Of a stretch of 64,000 bases of DNA, positions 20,976 through 31,787 are shown in pieces. The notes below the pieces were generated by a model that saw only the letters and a list, made by a program, of their open reading frames with translations, was not told the DNA's origin and made no database searches. Source of the DNA: Adiantum capillus-veneris (taxonomy: Eukaryota > Streptophyta > Polypodiopsida > Polypodiales > Pteridaceae); NCBI GenBank assembly GCA_014529385.2, contig CM043967.1:6962001-7026000 (forward strand). The letters run 5' to 3'. The stretch's first letter is position 1. The number at the start of each line of letters is the position of its first letter. The translations under genes and the position numbers were made by a program.

Positions 20976-23900
20976 ATCGTATCGTTTCTCGCATCTTTAG
21001 CAGTGATTCGTACCTTGTATGCAAGTTCAGCATTGTTGGGTCAAAAATGTCAGTATTTATGGTGAAGAAACCTCTATAGAATGCTTCTTCAAAAGCCTGG
21101 AGGTGATAGGATGGTAGAAACATTATCCTTTGATACAGCGCATGTATCACCTCCTTGGAAGGCTGACCTGACAGATCATAGGCGCATCTGTATGTATCCT
21201 AGAGGAAGAAGATGTTGTCGGTCACCTGGCCTGGCTTGAAGGTCTCGAACACTGCTAAGATGGTTCTACAAATTTTTCTCATCATAATGCATGTAAGGTC
21301 AGGTGAGCCAGTGAACAACTTTATGGCGCCCGTTAGGGTTTTCACCATGTATTGGACACCTATTCTCTCACCTGCCTTCAATCGCGGCAGCTTGGGGTAG
21401 TTCAGCAAGTGGGTTGGCTTCTTTGCAGAATTTCCTACACCTTCCCCGTCCTAGTCCTTGGTAGAGGACAGAAGCTGAGGTTGTCTCTGATATTTGTAGG
21501 TGCCTCTACTAAGTGGATTAGGTATTGTGGGTACTTTGTAAGCCAGGCCTTCTTCCACTTTGGCTGAGAATCCACAATAAGCTTGACCCCCTTTGGTTTT
21601 GAGGTATCTCCATTGTAAAGAGGTACAGCTCGCTCTTCTCTGATCCGCTTGTTTATGGTAGCTGCCTCATATTTCAGCAATGGGTATGGGAGAGAGGGTT
21701 GAAGCCACTCACGCCTAAGGTTGCTGGTGTCGATCTTTTGAATGGTCATAGATTTGAAGACCCTCTGCTCCCACTCCAAGGCTTCCTTTGTGGTTTCCCT
21801 GAGCTCCCCCTCTATTGCTTTACGCAATTTTTCTTCCTCTTCTTGTGTTAGATCCTGTGGCTCGTGAGAGGATCTTGCTATGATTTCATCTTGCATAGGC
21901 GTGTCCACAAGATCTGCCACATTTTCTAGGTCAATGCCCTCATTGGCGGCTAGCCCTGAGCTCTCTGCCTCTCCTCCTTGCTAGCATTTCAACTCCTCAA
22001 TTTGCCTGAGGAGTTTTTGCTTTTCCGCTTCAGCTTCTTCGCCCATATTCACGAGGAGGTCATTAAGTTCGGCGTTTATTCTTTCCGCCTCCTCGAGCTT
22101 TCTCTTCATGCTTTCTACTTCTTCTTGCAGGGCTTTTTGGCCCTCTTCCATTCTCGTTTACATGACTATAGAACCTTCTGCCATCATCAATCTCTGCTTT
22201 TTCTCGAGAGTCAGCTCTTTCTGAAGTTCTTGCATTTGCTCTTCATAGAGTTGACTCTCAGTCATGATTTGAGTCAAGCTCGTAGCTCTGACTCTAGCAG
22301 GTGATGCTCGCAACCTCTAGATGGTCTGATCTTTGACCTTGAGTTGGTCTTTGAGTTCTAAGACCTCATCCTGGCTTGCTTCTTGATCTATCTTTGCTCT
22401 TTCCTTGGCGTTCCTCATGGCTTCTACTTCTTTCGATTCTTCTGTCAGCTGTAGTGTCAGATTATCTCTTTCTTTCTCGGCATCTCGCAACGACTTGCTG
22501 AGCTGCTGACACTCTTCTTCAGCTGCTTGTATTCTTTTTGCTGCTTCCTGATTTTCTTCTTCCATTGCTTGGAAGTTTTGTAGTGCCGTTGCCAAGCTGG
22601 CCTGTAGGTCAGCTTCTCTCTCCTTGTGCCTGCAGAGAATCGACTTCCATTTTGATCTTTTCTTCGGTGGCTTTGAGAGTTGTCATCTCTTTCTCTGAAG
22701 CCATGGATTGTGCCCTCAATCCGGCTAGCTTTGTCATCACCACGTCCCAGTCATTGGAGGGCGGGTGCAGGTCTACCGTGTCTGTAGCAATTTCTTTTAT
22801 CTCCACTAGCCTGATGCCTTGCATCTATTCTTTAGGCCCTATCCTCGCCAAGTCGAATGCGACTATGGCGGCTTCTTCCTTCGTATAGCCTGCAGCTAGC
22901 AGGTCCAAAAATGCATATTAAGAATCATCTAATTCTTTTTGCTCAATTTCACGATTGGCCTCTTCTTTTGGCTTAGGTTCTTGTCTTTGCTCTTGATCTT
23001 CTGCTTGCCTTTCTTCTTGTTTGTCTTCAGCCTCCTTATCTTCTTGTGGGGGGTTGCTAGGAGGTGGTGAGGGCGGTGGTGATGGCCGTGGGCTTGGTTT
23101 AGGGCTATCTGGTAAAGATGCAGGTTTGCCCTTTAAGTCCCTATCTGCTTTTGTTTTTCTTTCTCTTTCCTGGCTCTCTTGTTCATCTAGCAGTTTCTGC
23201 CTTATATTTGTTGTACTTCCTCCTCTGTGAAAGGGACATGAGGAATGTTCTCTGCTGCAGCATCAAGAATCTCAAAATTCTTGATATAATCTTCAAATCG
23301 ATCCCTTTGCACTCTTCTAGACGATCCGGACATAGACTCTAGAGATGGCTTCCAAAGTTCGTTTAAATCACCCTTGAGGGCTCTCTCCGCTCGAAAACTC
23401 TCCATCAGCCTCTCTAGTCTTGCCGCTTTCTGTGACCTTGTTTCTTTGGCCGACACTTGAGCAAACTCCTTCTTCCCTTTCTTCTGCTCGAGCTGCTCCT
23501 CTTGAACTGGCTCTAGCCATCTTTTCAATCTTGTTGCCACCTTTGGTGCCCTTTGCGGTTCATCTTCCTTGTCTTCTTTTACTCTCAGCCAATCATTCTG
23601 AGATGGGGGGTCAGGCCACCTTCCTTTTGCGTGTAGTGCCCCATAAATCACCTTGGTGATCAGTTCACCTGGCAGTATATAGGTCGGCTTCTTGTTGCCC
23701 ATCTTTACTAGGCTGTCATGTATATATGCCGCATAGTTGATTATCTTAGGGGTACCTTTTGTCATTGCCCAAGTGAACGTTGTGGAAATTGCACCTGGCG
23801 GCATCCTGTACTTCTGTGGCCTCTTCGTGCACATGTGGAAGTACTGGTTGTATAACTGGTTCATGATTGCCACTTTTGGGTTGGCAATGTCTTCAAAGGT

Positions 23901-24407
23901 GTAATTCGCCTTTTTCTCTTTGTACACCTTGACCTCATCCCTTCTTTTTGTTACACTGTCCCCCTCATTGGAGAGGTCTAGTGCATCGGCTACAACCTGC
24001 TCAGTGATTATTATCTCTGTTTCTGGTCTGCCTTGTAAATATGTTACCTTGGCCACTCCATCCTCTTTGATGCTTGTTACAAACTCCCAGACTATTTTGA
24101 TGTCCACCCCTGCCGGTATTGCTTCGAAGTAGTTGTGGAGATCAATCTTCTCCAAGTAGCCGGCCATCTTGCTTCGTACAAACTCATTGAGTTCTCTTGG
24201 CAGCATTGGTAGCTCTATAACATTGCCTTCAGTGTCTTTGAACACTCCCTGGTAGATCTTTAGGTCGTTGGACTCTAACAGATCCTCTTATATCCAGGTG
24301 CTGGTGGGCTTTAGTGTTCCTTCTGGAATGACAAAGAGTTCCACTTCTTCCAGATAATCCTTGATGGTCATTCTTTTCCTCTTTGCCAGTGACTTCGAGG
24401 CTACCAT
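20976..24407 (-). pseudogene. Inner element ORF3 (plant-transposon-like domain plus coiled coils)
   Basis: Starts at ATG 24407 (MVASKSLAKRKRM), reads through a TAA at 24290-24288 into 347 open codons (24245-23202) containing ELPMLPRELNEFVRSKMAGY, ADALDLSNEGD and WPDPPSQNDWL, which resembles the putative plant transposon domain found in env-position ORFs of plant Ty3 elements. After a 1-bp frameshift comes a Pro/Glu-rich hinge, then long coiled coils (22824-22317, for example EEENQEAAKRIQAAEEECQQ) and a C-terminal domain (21920-20976) with WLQPSLPYPLLKYEAATINK and LNYPKLPRLKAGERIGVQ, ending about 40 bp before the polypurine tract. Intact length would be over 1,100 residues. No signal peptide or membrane span is visible, so an envelope role is not supported. 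Confidence 0.65.
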
Positions 24408-24572
24408 AGATCCTGTTGCACTCAGTAGTCCGAAGTTAACGTTTTTTCCATATTAGCTGCGAAACTGAGTTTTACTTATCCAAATGACTTGAAAATTGAA
24501 AATAAAGCTTAAAAGGAACTTGTGAAGCTGTGCATGTGCTCACAGTGCAAATTTGGCAAAAAAAATTCATCT

Positions 24573-24596
24573 AGACATCCTACGCGTAGGATGTCT
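24573..24596. repeat. 24-bp palindrome, spacer copy 1
   Basis: AGACATCCTACG followed by its exact reverse complement, a perfect palindrome centred on CGCG. One of seven such sites in the inner element. Confidence 0.9.
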
Positions 24597-24857
24597 TTTT
24601 CATCAGAATTGGTTCATACTTGACATGCAGGTAGTGTAAGGCTCATGGAACATGGCTATATGCTTGGGTTTGAATTTGGACAAGATTTGATGCTTGTAAG
24701 GCTCTGTGTGGTGTTTTTGGGCTCAAAAAGTATATCTTGAAGGTGTTGAGGGTCAAAAGTGATTAGAATGGCTTTAAACTTGATATATGGGCTCCTGATG
24801 ATAGGGTGATTGGATCTGGAATGATAAATCATCCCCTGCTGGTCAAAAAAGTCAAAT

Positions 24858-24881
24858 AGACATCCTACGCATAGGATGTCT
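24858..24881. repeat. 24-bp palindrome, spacer copy 2 (one substitution)
   Basis: Same sequence with a G to A change at the centre (CTACGCATAGG), a CpG-type transition. Exactly 285 bp after the previous copy. Confidence 0.9.
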
Positions 24882-25142
24882 ATTTCATCATTTTCTCCTT
24901 CTGACCACACAAATTGTTTGTTGATGTGTTGGTGAATGTGTTGTGCAAGTTTCGTTGGATTTGGACAAGATTTGGTAGGTCTATGGCCCATTATTGCCTC
25001 TATGCCCTAACTTTGCGTTTTTCCATGCATATGAGGTCAAACTTGGTCCAAATGTGATGAAACTTGGTGGATAGCTTGTAAATGTTATTCAGAACATGTG
25101 CATGATGAAAAATGTTGGAGTTTGTGCCCAAAAGTGCCCTTG

Positions 25143-25166
25143 AGACATCCTACGCGTAGGATGTCT
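25143..25166. repeat. 24-bp palindrome, spacer copy 3
   Basis: Perfect copy of the AGACATCCTACG-type palindrome, exactly 285 bp after the second copy. Confidence 0.9.
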
Positions 25167-26937
25167 CCTGGTGATTTTTTCATTGCTGGTGCTCCCAGTG
25201 CTTGCCCTTTTGAGCCTAATTTCAACAAAAAAGTCAAATAGATAGAGAATAACTCCCTGTGTGGACTTCAGAGCCTCCGAGCCATTTTATGACTTTTGGA
25301 GTGCTTTTTGGCGATGAAATTTCTTGATGTTGGTTTCCATAGCTTCCTGATCCCTCGGGGATCCTTGCCGTATGGTTTTTGTCAACTTTGGCTTCATCGG
25401 AGCTCCATTTGGCAATTTGTCACTCTAGAAGCACCCGTGGTTGCGTTTACATACCTTTGATGATTTGTGGTGTTCTACCACCATAGGAATTGGTTGTTGA
25501 TGGTCTAGGAAAGTCGCTCGTGAAGTTTGGTGGCAAAGGGGTTTGCGGTTTGGCCGCAAGTGCAATTTGACGCTTTGTGTGTCTGATGCCGTTTCTGAAG
25601 TTTAGTGCCGCTTCGGGTCACTTTTTGGTCATGCCGGTCATATAGACTTGTCGAGCATGTCGAGATGCTCCTACCCATGAATTTTGGTAGCATTTGGTCG
25701 CCGTTTCGCCGATTTCCCATTTGGTGGCCTCTTGCGGGTTTCTGGGAATTAGGGTTTTTCTCGATGGTTTCCTATTGCCTTTGGCCATCCAGGACTGGTC
25801 TCCTAGACTAGGGTAAGCTGCCGATGAAGTCTTGTTGCTTTCGAGTTAGCCATTAGGCCGCCGTCTCTACCTGTAGGTCTCTACCGCTCGCTTTGTGTGT
25901 GACCCCTACGCTAGTTTTCATGACACAATGACAAACATGCGCGAAAAGCTCAAGGTGGTGAGCCTACCTCTCATGCCTGGAGCTCATCGGGTAGTCGTGC
26001 GCGTCGTAGAAGCTGCTAGAAGGTCGATTCGCTCTAGGTGGCAGAAGCTCTCTCCACAAAGTCAATAGTGAGAATGAGCTAAAAATGGGTGAAAATTTCT
26101 TATAATGGAGGTCCCCGAACCACTTTTCGTGAAATTTGACATGTGCTCCTATCTTCTTGTGAGATGCGATTTAGGCTTAAAAATTTCTTGATTTGGACTC
26201 CATTTGCTCTGTTTACCAGAAATTTGGCATTTCTGTCAAAATCTGGCCAAAACACGCTTTCCGCTCCAGTCTCATAATTGCACCCCCACTGCACCATAGG
26301 TTGTCCTATAGTCACCGATCATCCCCATATTTTTTGTTTTTCATTACGACTGTTTTTCACCTGCTTTTTGTATTTTTGAATTTTTTCTGCCGAAAATTAA
26401 CAAAATTAAAAGGAAAATAGCAAATCAAACCCAGAAAATTCCCAAAAATCATAATAAATCACAAACATCACCGCCAATCATTATATACACTCCCATGAAA
26501 GTTTTATGGCCGGATTTCTCCGTTTTACCAATATTTTTCCTGAAAAATGGCTATTTCTACTTATATACACACACCTAGGGACTTGATTTGGCGTTTGGCC
26601 CCATGTACCTGTAGCTTCATGCTGTATAAGGGCATATGTACTTGGGTTACTCCAGAAAATTTTGCAATCAAACAACAACCCTTAAAATAGTCGAAAATCA
26701 TGCCCTTTTTTGTTGTTTCTGTTATTGGTTCCGCATTTGAGAGTGCCTCTAGAATGCCTCCCCCCCCTCCTAGCCGGAGTCCTCCCGGACAACAAGGTAT
26801 CACCTCGGAGTATGTGTCGTGCATAGGTTGAAAAGTTGTGCTAATGCCTGGCCGATTAATGTGGCCCTACTTTATGCATACTCGGTCAATGCATGGAAAA
26901 ATTAATGCTGTGCAAGAGAAGGGAATAAGCAAGATGC

Positions 26938-28041
26938 TTATTGGCATTCGTCGTCGAGGTTTCTTGCTTTCTTTGCAAGTAACAGCTGTAACTCTATTGC
27001 TCTCTGTTTAATTGTTATTTTTGCAAACGGCAATTGCTTTGCCGACACTGTTGATGGAGTCGTAGCTGTTTCTAAGGATAGAATTGGCTGGGCCGTAATG
27101 GTTATGGGCCATATTGCCATTGCTTTCCATTGGTATTTTGTTGCTGCCGGTTTTTGTAGATGGTTTGGCACTTTCTTGTTTGCCACTGGTTTGTTTTTTA
27201 TTGGTATCCACATATGTCGGTTTTCCTTTTTGAAATACAGTTGTCTGCCTTCCGTTGTTGCTTGTACTGAAGGGAGTTCCTTTTTCTTTTGCTTTGGTAT
27301 CCAAATGTGAGTGACATTTGGGTTATGGCTAAGTATTTTTTTTGGGATCCATATCTGTTTTATGCCCTTGGTTTGTGGTTGAACCATCTGCTTTGTTGGA
27401 ATTTTGTTGTTGCATTGTTGTTTGTCCGCCATGGCATTTCTATCCTTCCGCATCCATACTTGTTTTCCTTGTGTTGGTAACCTAGATCTTATCATTGCGG
27501 CCGGTGACTTCATATGTCTATAATTATCATGGTTGGCTTTTACCTGATTGTTGGTCTCGGGTATCATGTTGTTCTTTAATGGCATTTGTGCTTTTGGCTT
27601 TGTTTCCAGTGATTGCATGGCTTGCAGTTGATCATGCTGGTATTGCTGAGCAAAAGCTATCACCTGTTGTTTATGTTCATGCTGAATTTTGACTGCCTTT
27701 GCTTTCCAATCTATCTGCACATTGTACGCTTTTTGCCAAGGTTGCCCGAGCATCATTGGGTGTTGTGTGCTTTCATATGTCACCACATAGAATTTGTGTA
27801 GGTAAAGATATTGATGTATCTGTACATGCAATATAGTCCATCCCAATGTTTTCAACGGGTGTGATGTGCTACTTTCCAGCACTTGAGGAGTAGGATGAAG
27901 TTGACGTGTGACTTTGAGTTGTTGGTATAATCCGTAAGAGATCAAATTTGCTTGAGCTCCCGAATCAAGCAAGGCTGTTGTTTCAACTTGATTGCTGCCC
28001 ACTTTGACCTCAATTATTGGCTCCACTGTCTCTTCATCCAA
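26938..28041 (-). CDS. Second retropepsin-like domain with WIPK-repeat tail
   Basis: 367 open codons. Near the start is an aspartic protease core, TALLDSGAQANLIS (catalytic DSGA at about residues 27-30), then HPLKTLGW, a flap region, and MMLGQPWQKAYNVQIDW, matching the hydrophobic-Leu-Gly and IDW end of retropepsins. The tail is basic, Gln/Lys/Asn-rich and repeats a W(I/M)(P/R)K-type motif four times (about 27200-27455). It lies in the same frame as the integrase C-terminal domain at 28126-28338, separated by a TAA and a TGA, so it was probably the C-terminal part of pol. The ordinary protease of this element is separate, at 32761-32444. It could be a relic of another element joined to pol. 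Confidence 0.65.
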   Translation of the reverse strand: MDEETVEPIIEVKVGSNQVETTALLDSGAQANLISYGLYQQLKVTRQLHPTPQVLESSTSHPLKTLGWTILHVQIHQYLYLHKFYVVTYESTQHPMMLGQPWQKAYNVQIDWKAKAVKIQHEHKQQVIAFAQQYQHDQLQAMQSLETKPKAQMPLKNNMIPETNNQVKANHDNYRHMKSPAAMIRSRLPTQGKQVWMRKDRNAMADKQQCNNKIPTKQMVQPQTKGIKQIWIPKKILSHNPNVTHIWIPKQKKKELPSVQATTEGRQLYFKKENRHMWIPIKNKPVANKKVPNHLQKPAATKYQWKAMAIWPITITAQPILSLETATTPSTVSAKQLPFAKITIKQRAIELQLLLAKKARNLDDECQ

Positions 28042-28125
28042 CTTCGTCAGTCACATGGCATTGATTCGCAATGGTGGTCCACTTTGTTGTTGTCGTCGCA
28101 GAAGCCGTCTTTTTGCAATGCGTTC

Positions 28126-28338
28126 TTATGCTTCGGCTTGAGCTTCCTCCCGTACTCTCTGTTTTTCCTTCATTCTTTGTTTTCCTTGATGAATTTGTTG
28201 GAGCATCTCCTGTGTGAGTGGTAGATGATACCTCTTCAGTCGACATCCACTAATCCAATTTGGCATTTCTTCACCTGCTAATGTAGCAAGCTTGACAGCT
28301 CCACTTTGTGATAGATCACTAATCACAAATGGTCCCAT
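28126..28338 (-). pseudogene. Inner element integrase C-terminal domain
   Basis: Reads GPFVISDLSQSGAVKLATL, EEMPNWISGCRLKRYHLPLT and a basic helical tail, the C-terminal DNA-binding region usual in plant Ty3 integrases. It is offset from the catalytic core by a frameshift within 28371-28470. Its frame continues, past stops, into the second protease-like domain. Confidence 0.75.
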
Positions 28339-28370
28339 CCCTCACTTTTTAAGTTTCTTGGCATGTTGCT

Positions 28371-29501
28371 TCAAGGTATAAACAAGTACGTAATCACCTG
28401 TTTTGAACTCTTTGGTACGCACATGTTTGTCAAAAAATTCTTTTGTCTTCTCTTTTTAGCATAGATTGAAGCAACATCTCGTAAGCGGAGTTCATCTAGC
28501 TTTTCAAGATCATCAATTCTTGAAGAGATCTCATGCCCTGTCCATTCTAAGCTTTTTGCTACTCGTAGAGTTGGAATTAAAAACTCTATGGGTAGTATAG
28601 CATTTAGGCCAAACACCATGTTGTATGGTTTTGTTCCTATTGATGTTTTGTAAGCTACTCTGTATGCCCATAGTGTTGAGTGTAGCTGCTGATCCCAATC
28701 TGTTCTTGATTCTGACACTATTTTAGTGAGAACTGTGCATAGTGTTTTATTGGTGGCCTCAGCTTGACCATTGGCCTGTGGATGGTATGGTGCAGATTTT
28801 CTATGTATGACCATGAATTCCTCTAGCAGATATTCAATGACTTCATTGAGAAAATGTGTTCCACGGTCACTGACAATTTCTATGGGTAACCCATAACGTA
28901 CAAAAACATTCTCATACAAAAATTGTGCAGTGGTGCGTGCATCAGCTTTTTGTGTTGCTTTGGCTTCGACCCATTTTGTGAGATAGTCTGTAGCCACAAT
29001 GATATATTGGGTATGGGTGCGATATGCAGGGGGTGTTATAGGTCCCACAAAATCAATGCCCCATTTTGCAAATGCTCTTGCTCCCATCATTGGCCGTAAT
29101 GGCATCTCATCTCTTTTTATTGGCACCTTGGTGCATTGACATGCGTCACAACGCTTTACAAACTCTTCAGCATCCATGTGCAATGTAGGCCACCAAATTC
29201 CTGCGGTTAAGAAAAATTTTGCCGTCTTATCGCCCGAAAAATGGCCTCCACTTATTCCGCTATGTGCATGTTCTAGAATCAGCAGGTATTCGCTTTCACT
29301 TGCACAGATTCTAAGTTGATTGTCCTTACCTCGCTTATAGAGTTGGTTCCCAATTAACTGAAAGTCACGAGCTTCCAGCTCTATAGCTTTTTTCCGTGCT
29401 CTTGTGATGTTCTCAGAGAACGTCCTAGTGGTTAAGAAGTCAATGATATATTGACTCCATGCAGGTGCTATGTTTACCTGAAACAAAGTTGCGTGATCCA
29501 C
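28371..29501 (-). pseudogene. Inner element integrase: second HHCC and catalytic core
   Basis: 376 open codons. First a linker (NIAPAWSQYIIDFL), then an HHCC zinc domain (HAHSGISGGHFSGDKTAKF ... CDACQCTK), then the RNase-H-fold core with the DDE triad visible in GIDFVGPI, IVSDRGTHF and NGQAEATNKTL. It ends with a frameshifted tail. Integrase inserts the cDNA into host chromatin. The zinc domain here is the second of two; another, 29735-29505, precedes it in the same frame across a TGA. Confidence 0.85.
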
Positions 29502-29504
29502 TGG

Positions 29505-29735
29505 TCATTTGGCACTACATATAGTACAATTGGTAACATAAGAATGTGTGTCCGCATACATAGTTGGCCAATAAACCCCTAACTGTTTCAGTCTCTGGTG
29601 GGTCTTCACTGTTGAACAATGAAATGCACAACCCTGGATATGTGCTTCTTCAAGGTAGCACTCGAATTCTTTCGGATTTATACATAATCGTAGGATTAGG
29701 TCCGATCCACAATGATATAGCCGTCCTGCTATCAA
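29505..29735 (-). pseudogene. Inner element: extra HHCC zinc domain
   Basis: 76 codons with RLYHCGSDLILRLC, EEAHIQGCAFHCSTVKTHQR, GVYWPTMYADTH and NCTIC, an H2C2 domain of the type that normally occurs once at the integrase N-terminus. It sits directly after RNase H and before a complete second H2C2 domain, all in one frame interrupted by TAG (29738-29736) and TGA (29507-29505). Confidence 0.75.
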
Positions 29736-30467
29736 CTAGAAGTTTTTTGTTTGTCGGATTGTTTGATATTTGGATCTGCATTCCATATTATCAAACCCAC
29801 TTCCAAAGGAAAGAACGCTAACAATTTCCTGAGACCATTTGGGTAGCATTTCAATGTTGAAAAGATAAGCATCTGGTATGTCATCATCTACTCCTTCAGG
29901 AGCTTCCCCATTGTATATCCTTGAAAGATGATCCACTTGTAGATGGGTTTTACCTTTTTTGACCACCACTGTGAAGTCAAATTCTAGCAATATAATAAAC
30001 CAGCGTACGATTCTCCCTGTATTGCAAGGTTTATTTACCAGGTACAAAAGAGCTTGATGATCTGTGAAGAACACAAATTTGTTTGCAAGCAAATAATGCC
30101 AAAATTTCTTTACAGCATAAATCATTCCTAACCCTTCCCGCTCGGTGGTTGTGTAGTTCTTTTCCGCACTGTTTAACTGTAGGCTCGCATAGCAAACCGA
30201 AAAATCCATTGTTCCGTCTCTAGGTTGAGCTAGAATACTTCCAATGGCATATGCTGAAGCATCAATGTGCACATGGAATATCTTTTCCCAATCTGGTGCC
30301 TTTAGTACAGGTGCTGATATAATGTTTTCCTTCAGTTTTTGGAATGAAGTTTCACACTTCTCGGTCCACTTGAAATTGACTAGCAAACGATACAGAGGTT
30401 GTGCGATAACCGCATACATGTATATGAATCTTCGATAATATCCGCAGTGTCCCATGAAGGATTGCAC
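29736..30467 (-). pseudogene. Inner element RT connection and RNase H
   Basis: Contains FMGHCGYYRRFI (end of RT), FHVHIDASAYAIGSILAQ (first catalytic Asp region), YTTTEREGLGMIYAVKKFWHYL (Glu), FFTDHQALLYL (Asp) and VDHLSRI (last Asp), the RNase H1-type signature order. It is separated from RT by a 1-bp frameshift at about 30475. Confidence 0.85.
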
Positions 30468-30477
30468 TTGTTTCGCA

Positions 30478-31787
30478 TTAGTAAGCCCAGCTGGGTAGGT
30501 CTACAATGACTTTGACTTTGTCTAGGTCTGTGGTTATGCCATTTCTTGAGACAATGTGTCCTAAGATTCGTCCTTGCTTAACCATGAATACACACTTTTC
30601 TGGGTTAAGACAGATTCGATATGTCCTACATTTTTCAAAGACCTTTTGCAAATGGTCAATATGTTCCTCTCGTAGAAGAGAGTGTACACACAGGTCATCC
30701 ATGTAAATTTCTAAGAATATTCTTAGGTATTCCTTGAATGCGTGAGTCATTAACCTTTGAAAAGTGGCTGGTGCATTAGTTAAGCCAAATGGCATAACTC
30801 GATACGCATAAATCCCCCATTCTGTGGCAAATTCTGTTTTGTGTTGATCCTCCCTTGCTGTTGCCAGTTGGTTGTATCCTGAAAACCCATCCATAAAGGA
30901 ATAATCCCGTTTCCCGGCCACTCGCTCAAGTACATGTTCTGTAATTGGCAAGGGATAATTATCCCTTATGGTTGCTGCATTCACCTTCTTGAGGTTTACA
31001 CACACTCACAGTTTTCCATTCTTTTTGGGAACTACCACAATGGGTGACACCCGATCTATATGTTCAATCTCATAGATGAATTCAGCTTCCATAGTTTATC
31101 AATCTCTTCTTTGATTCGTTTAGCAAATGTGTCATTATATGTATAAGGACGTTGTTTGCTAGGTTTTGCATCCAATTTCAAAGGAATCGTATGTTGGCAT
31201 ATCAATGGATCAACTCCTTTGAGGTCTTTATAGGACCAAGCGAACATATCTTTATACCTCTTGAGAAGTTGTATTAGCTGTTCTTCCTCTTCAGGCTCTA
31301 AATCGTTAGCTATATAGACCAGCTGAGGCTTTTCACCTAGTTCTGCGAGGTCTATCTTTTTTGCATTTTCAGGCCCATCGTCAGATTCTTGGTTGTTTCT
31401 TTCCCTGACTGGTGGTGTCATGATGATTTTTCTGTCCTGGATAGTAAATTTCCGATAGTGTGATGGTACATTCATGTTCCCCTTTTCTGACTCCCCTTTA
31501 CCATCACTATCTTCTTCAGTAGTCCATATCTCTCTCAAAGATCGTTTTAGTTCTTGGTATTTCTGTTTACGCTCCAGTTTGGTCCACTCTTGGTCTTTTG
31601 TTGTTTTTTTTTTTTTTTTTGAGATTTTTTGTGATTTTGTGTCGGTTTTAGCTTTTCGTACTTGTTTTATTTCCTCTCGCATTCTTTCTTTTCGATCTTT
31701 TGAGAATCTTCCTGATATTTGATCTTTTACACAATCCTCTGCTTTTACAGGCATCAAATAGTGAGTTTTACCTTTTATCTTGGGCAT
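30478..31787 (-). pseudogene. Inner element reverse transcriptase
   Basis: The N-terminal piece (31787-31056) has a long charged linker, then LVYIANDLEPEEEEQLIQLL, MFAWSYKDLKGVDPLI and KPSKQRPYTYN. After a frame change comes PIVVVPKKNGKL, a TGA in place of the usual Arg, then CVNLKKVNAATIRDNYPLP, MPFGLTNAPATFQRLM and the catalytic YMDDL, ending in the thumb. Domain order and motifs are standard for Ty3-type RT. The start ATG overlaps the stop of the upstream frame (TGATG at about 31785-31789). Confidence 0.85.

Larger units (their letters stand above)
24408..26937 (-). other. Non-coding spacer between pol and ORF3
   Basis: No coherent frame. It holds three copies of the 24-bp palindrome at exact 285-bp spacing, within a degenerate tandem repeat that also repeats a GATTTGGACAAGATTTG block. 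Bases 25167-26937 show no further structure. Confidence 0.6.

Noticed and set aside
20976-24407. Envelope protein and an endogenous retrovirus reading of the inner element
   Set aside because: No signal peptide, membrane anchor or fusion motif is visible; the ORF resembles plant-transposon ORFs.
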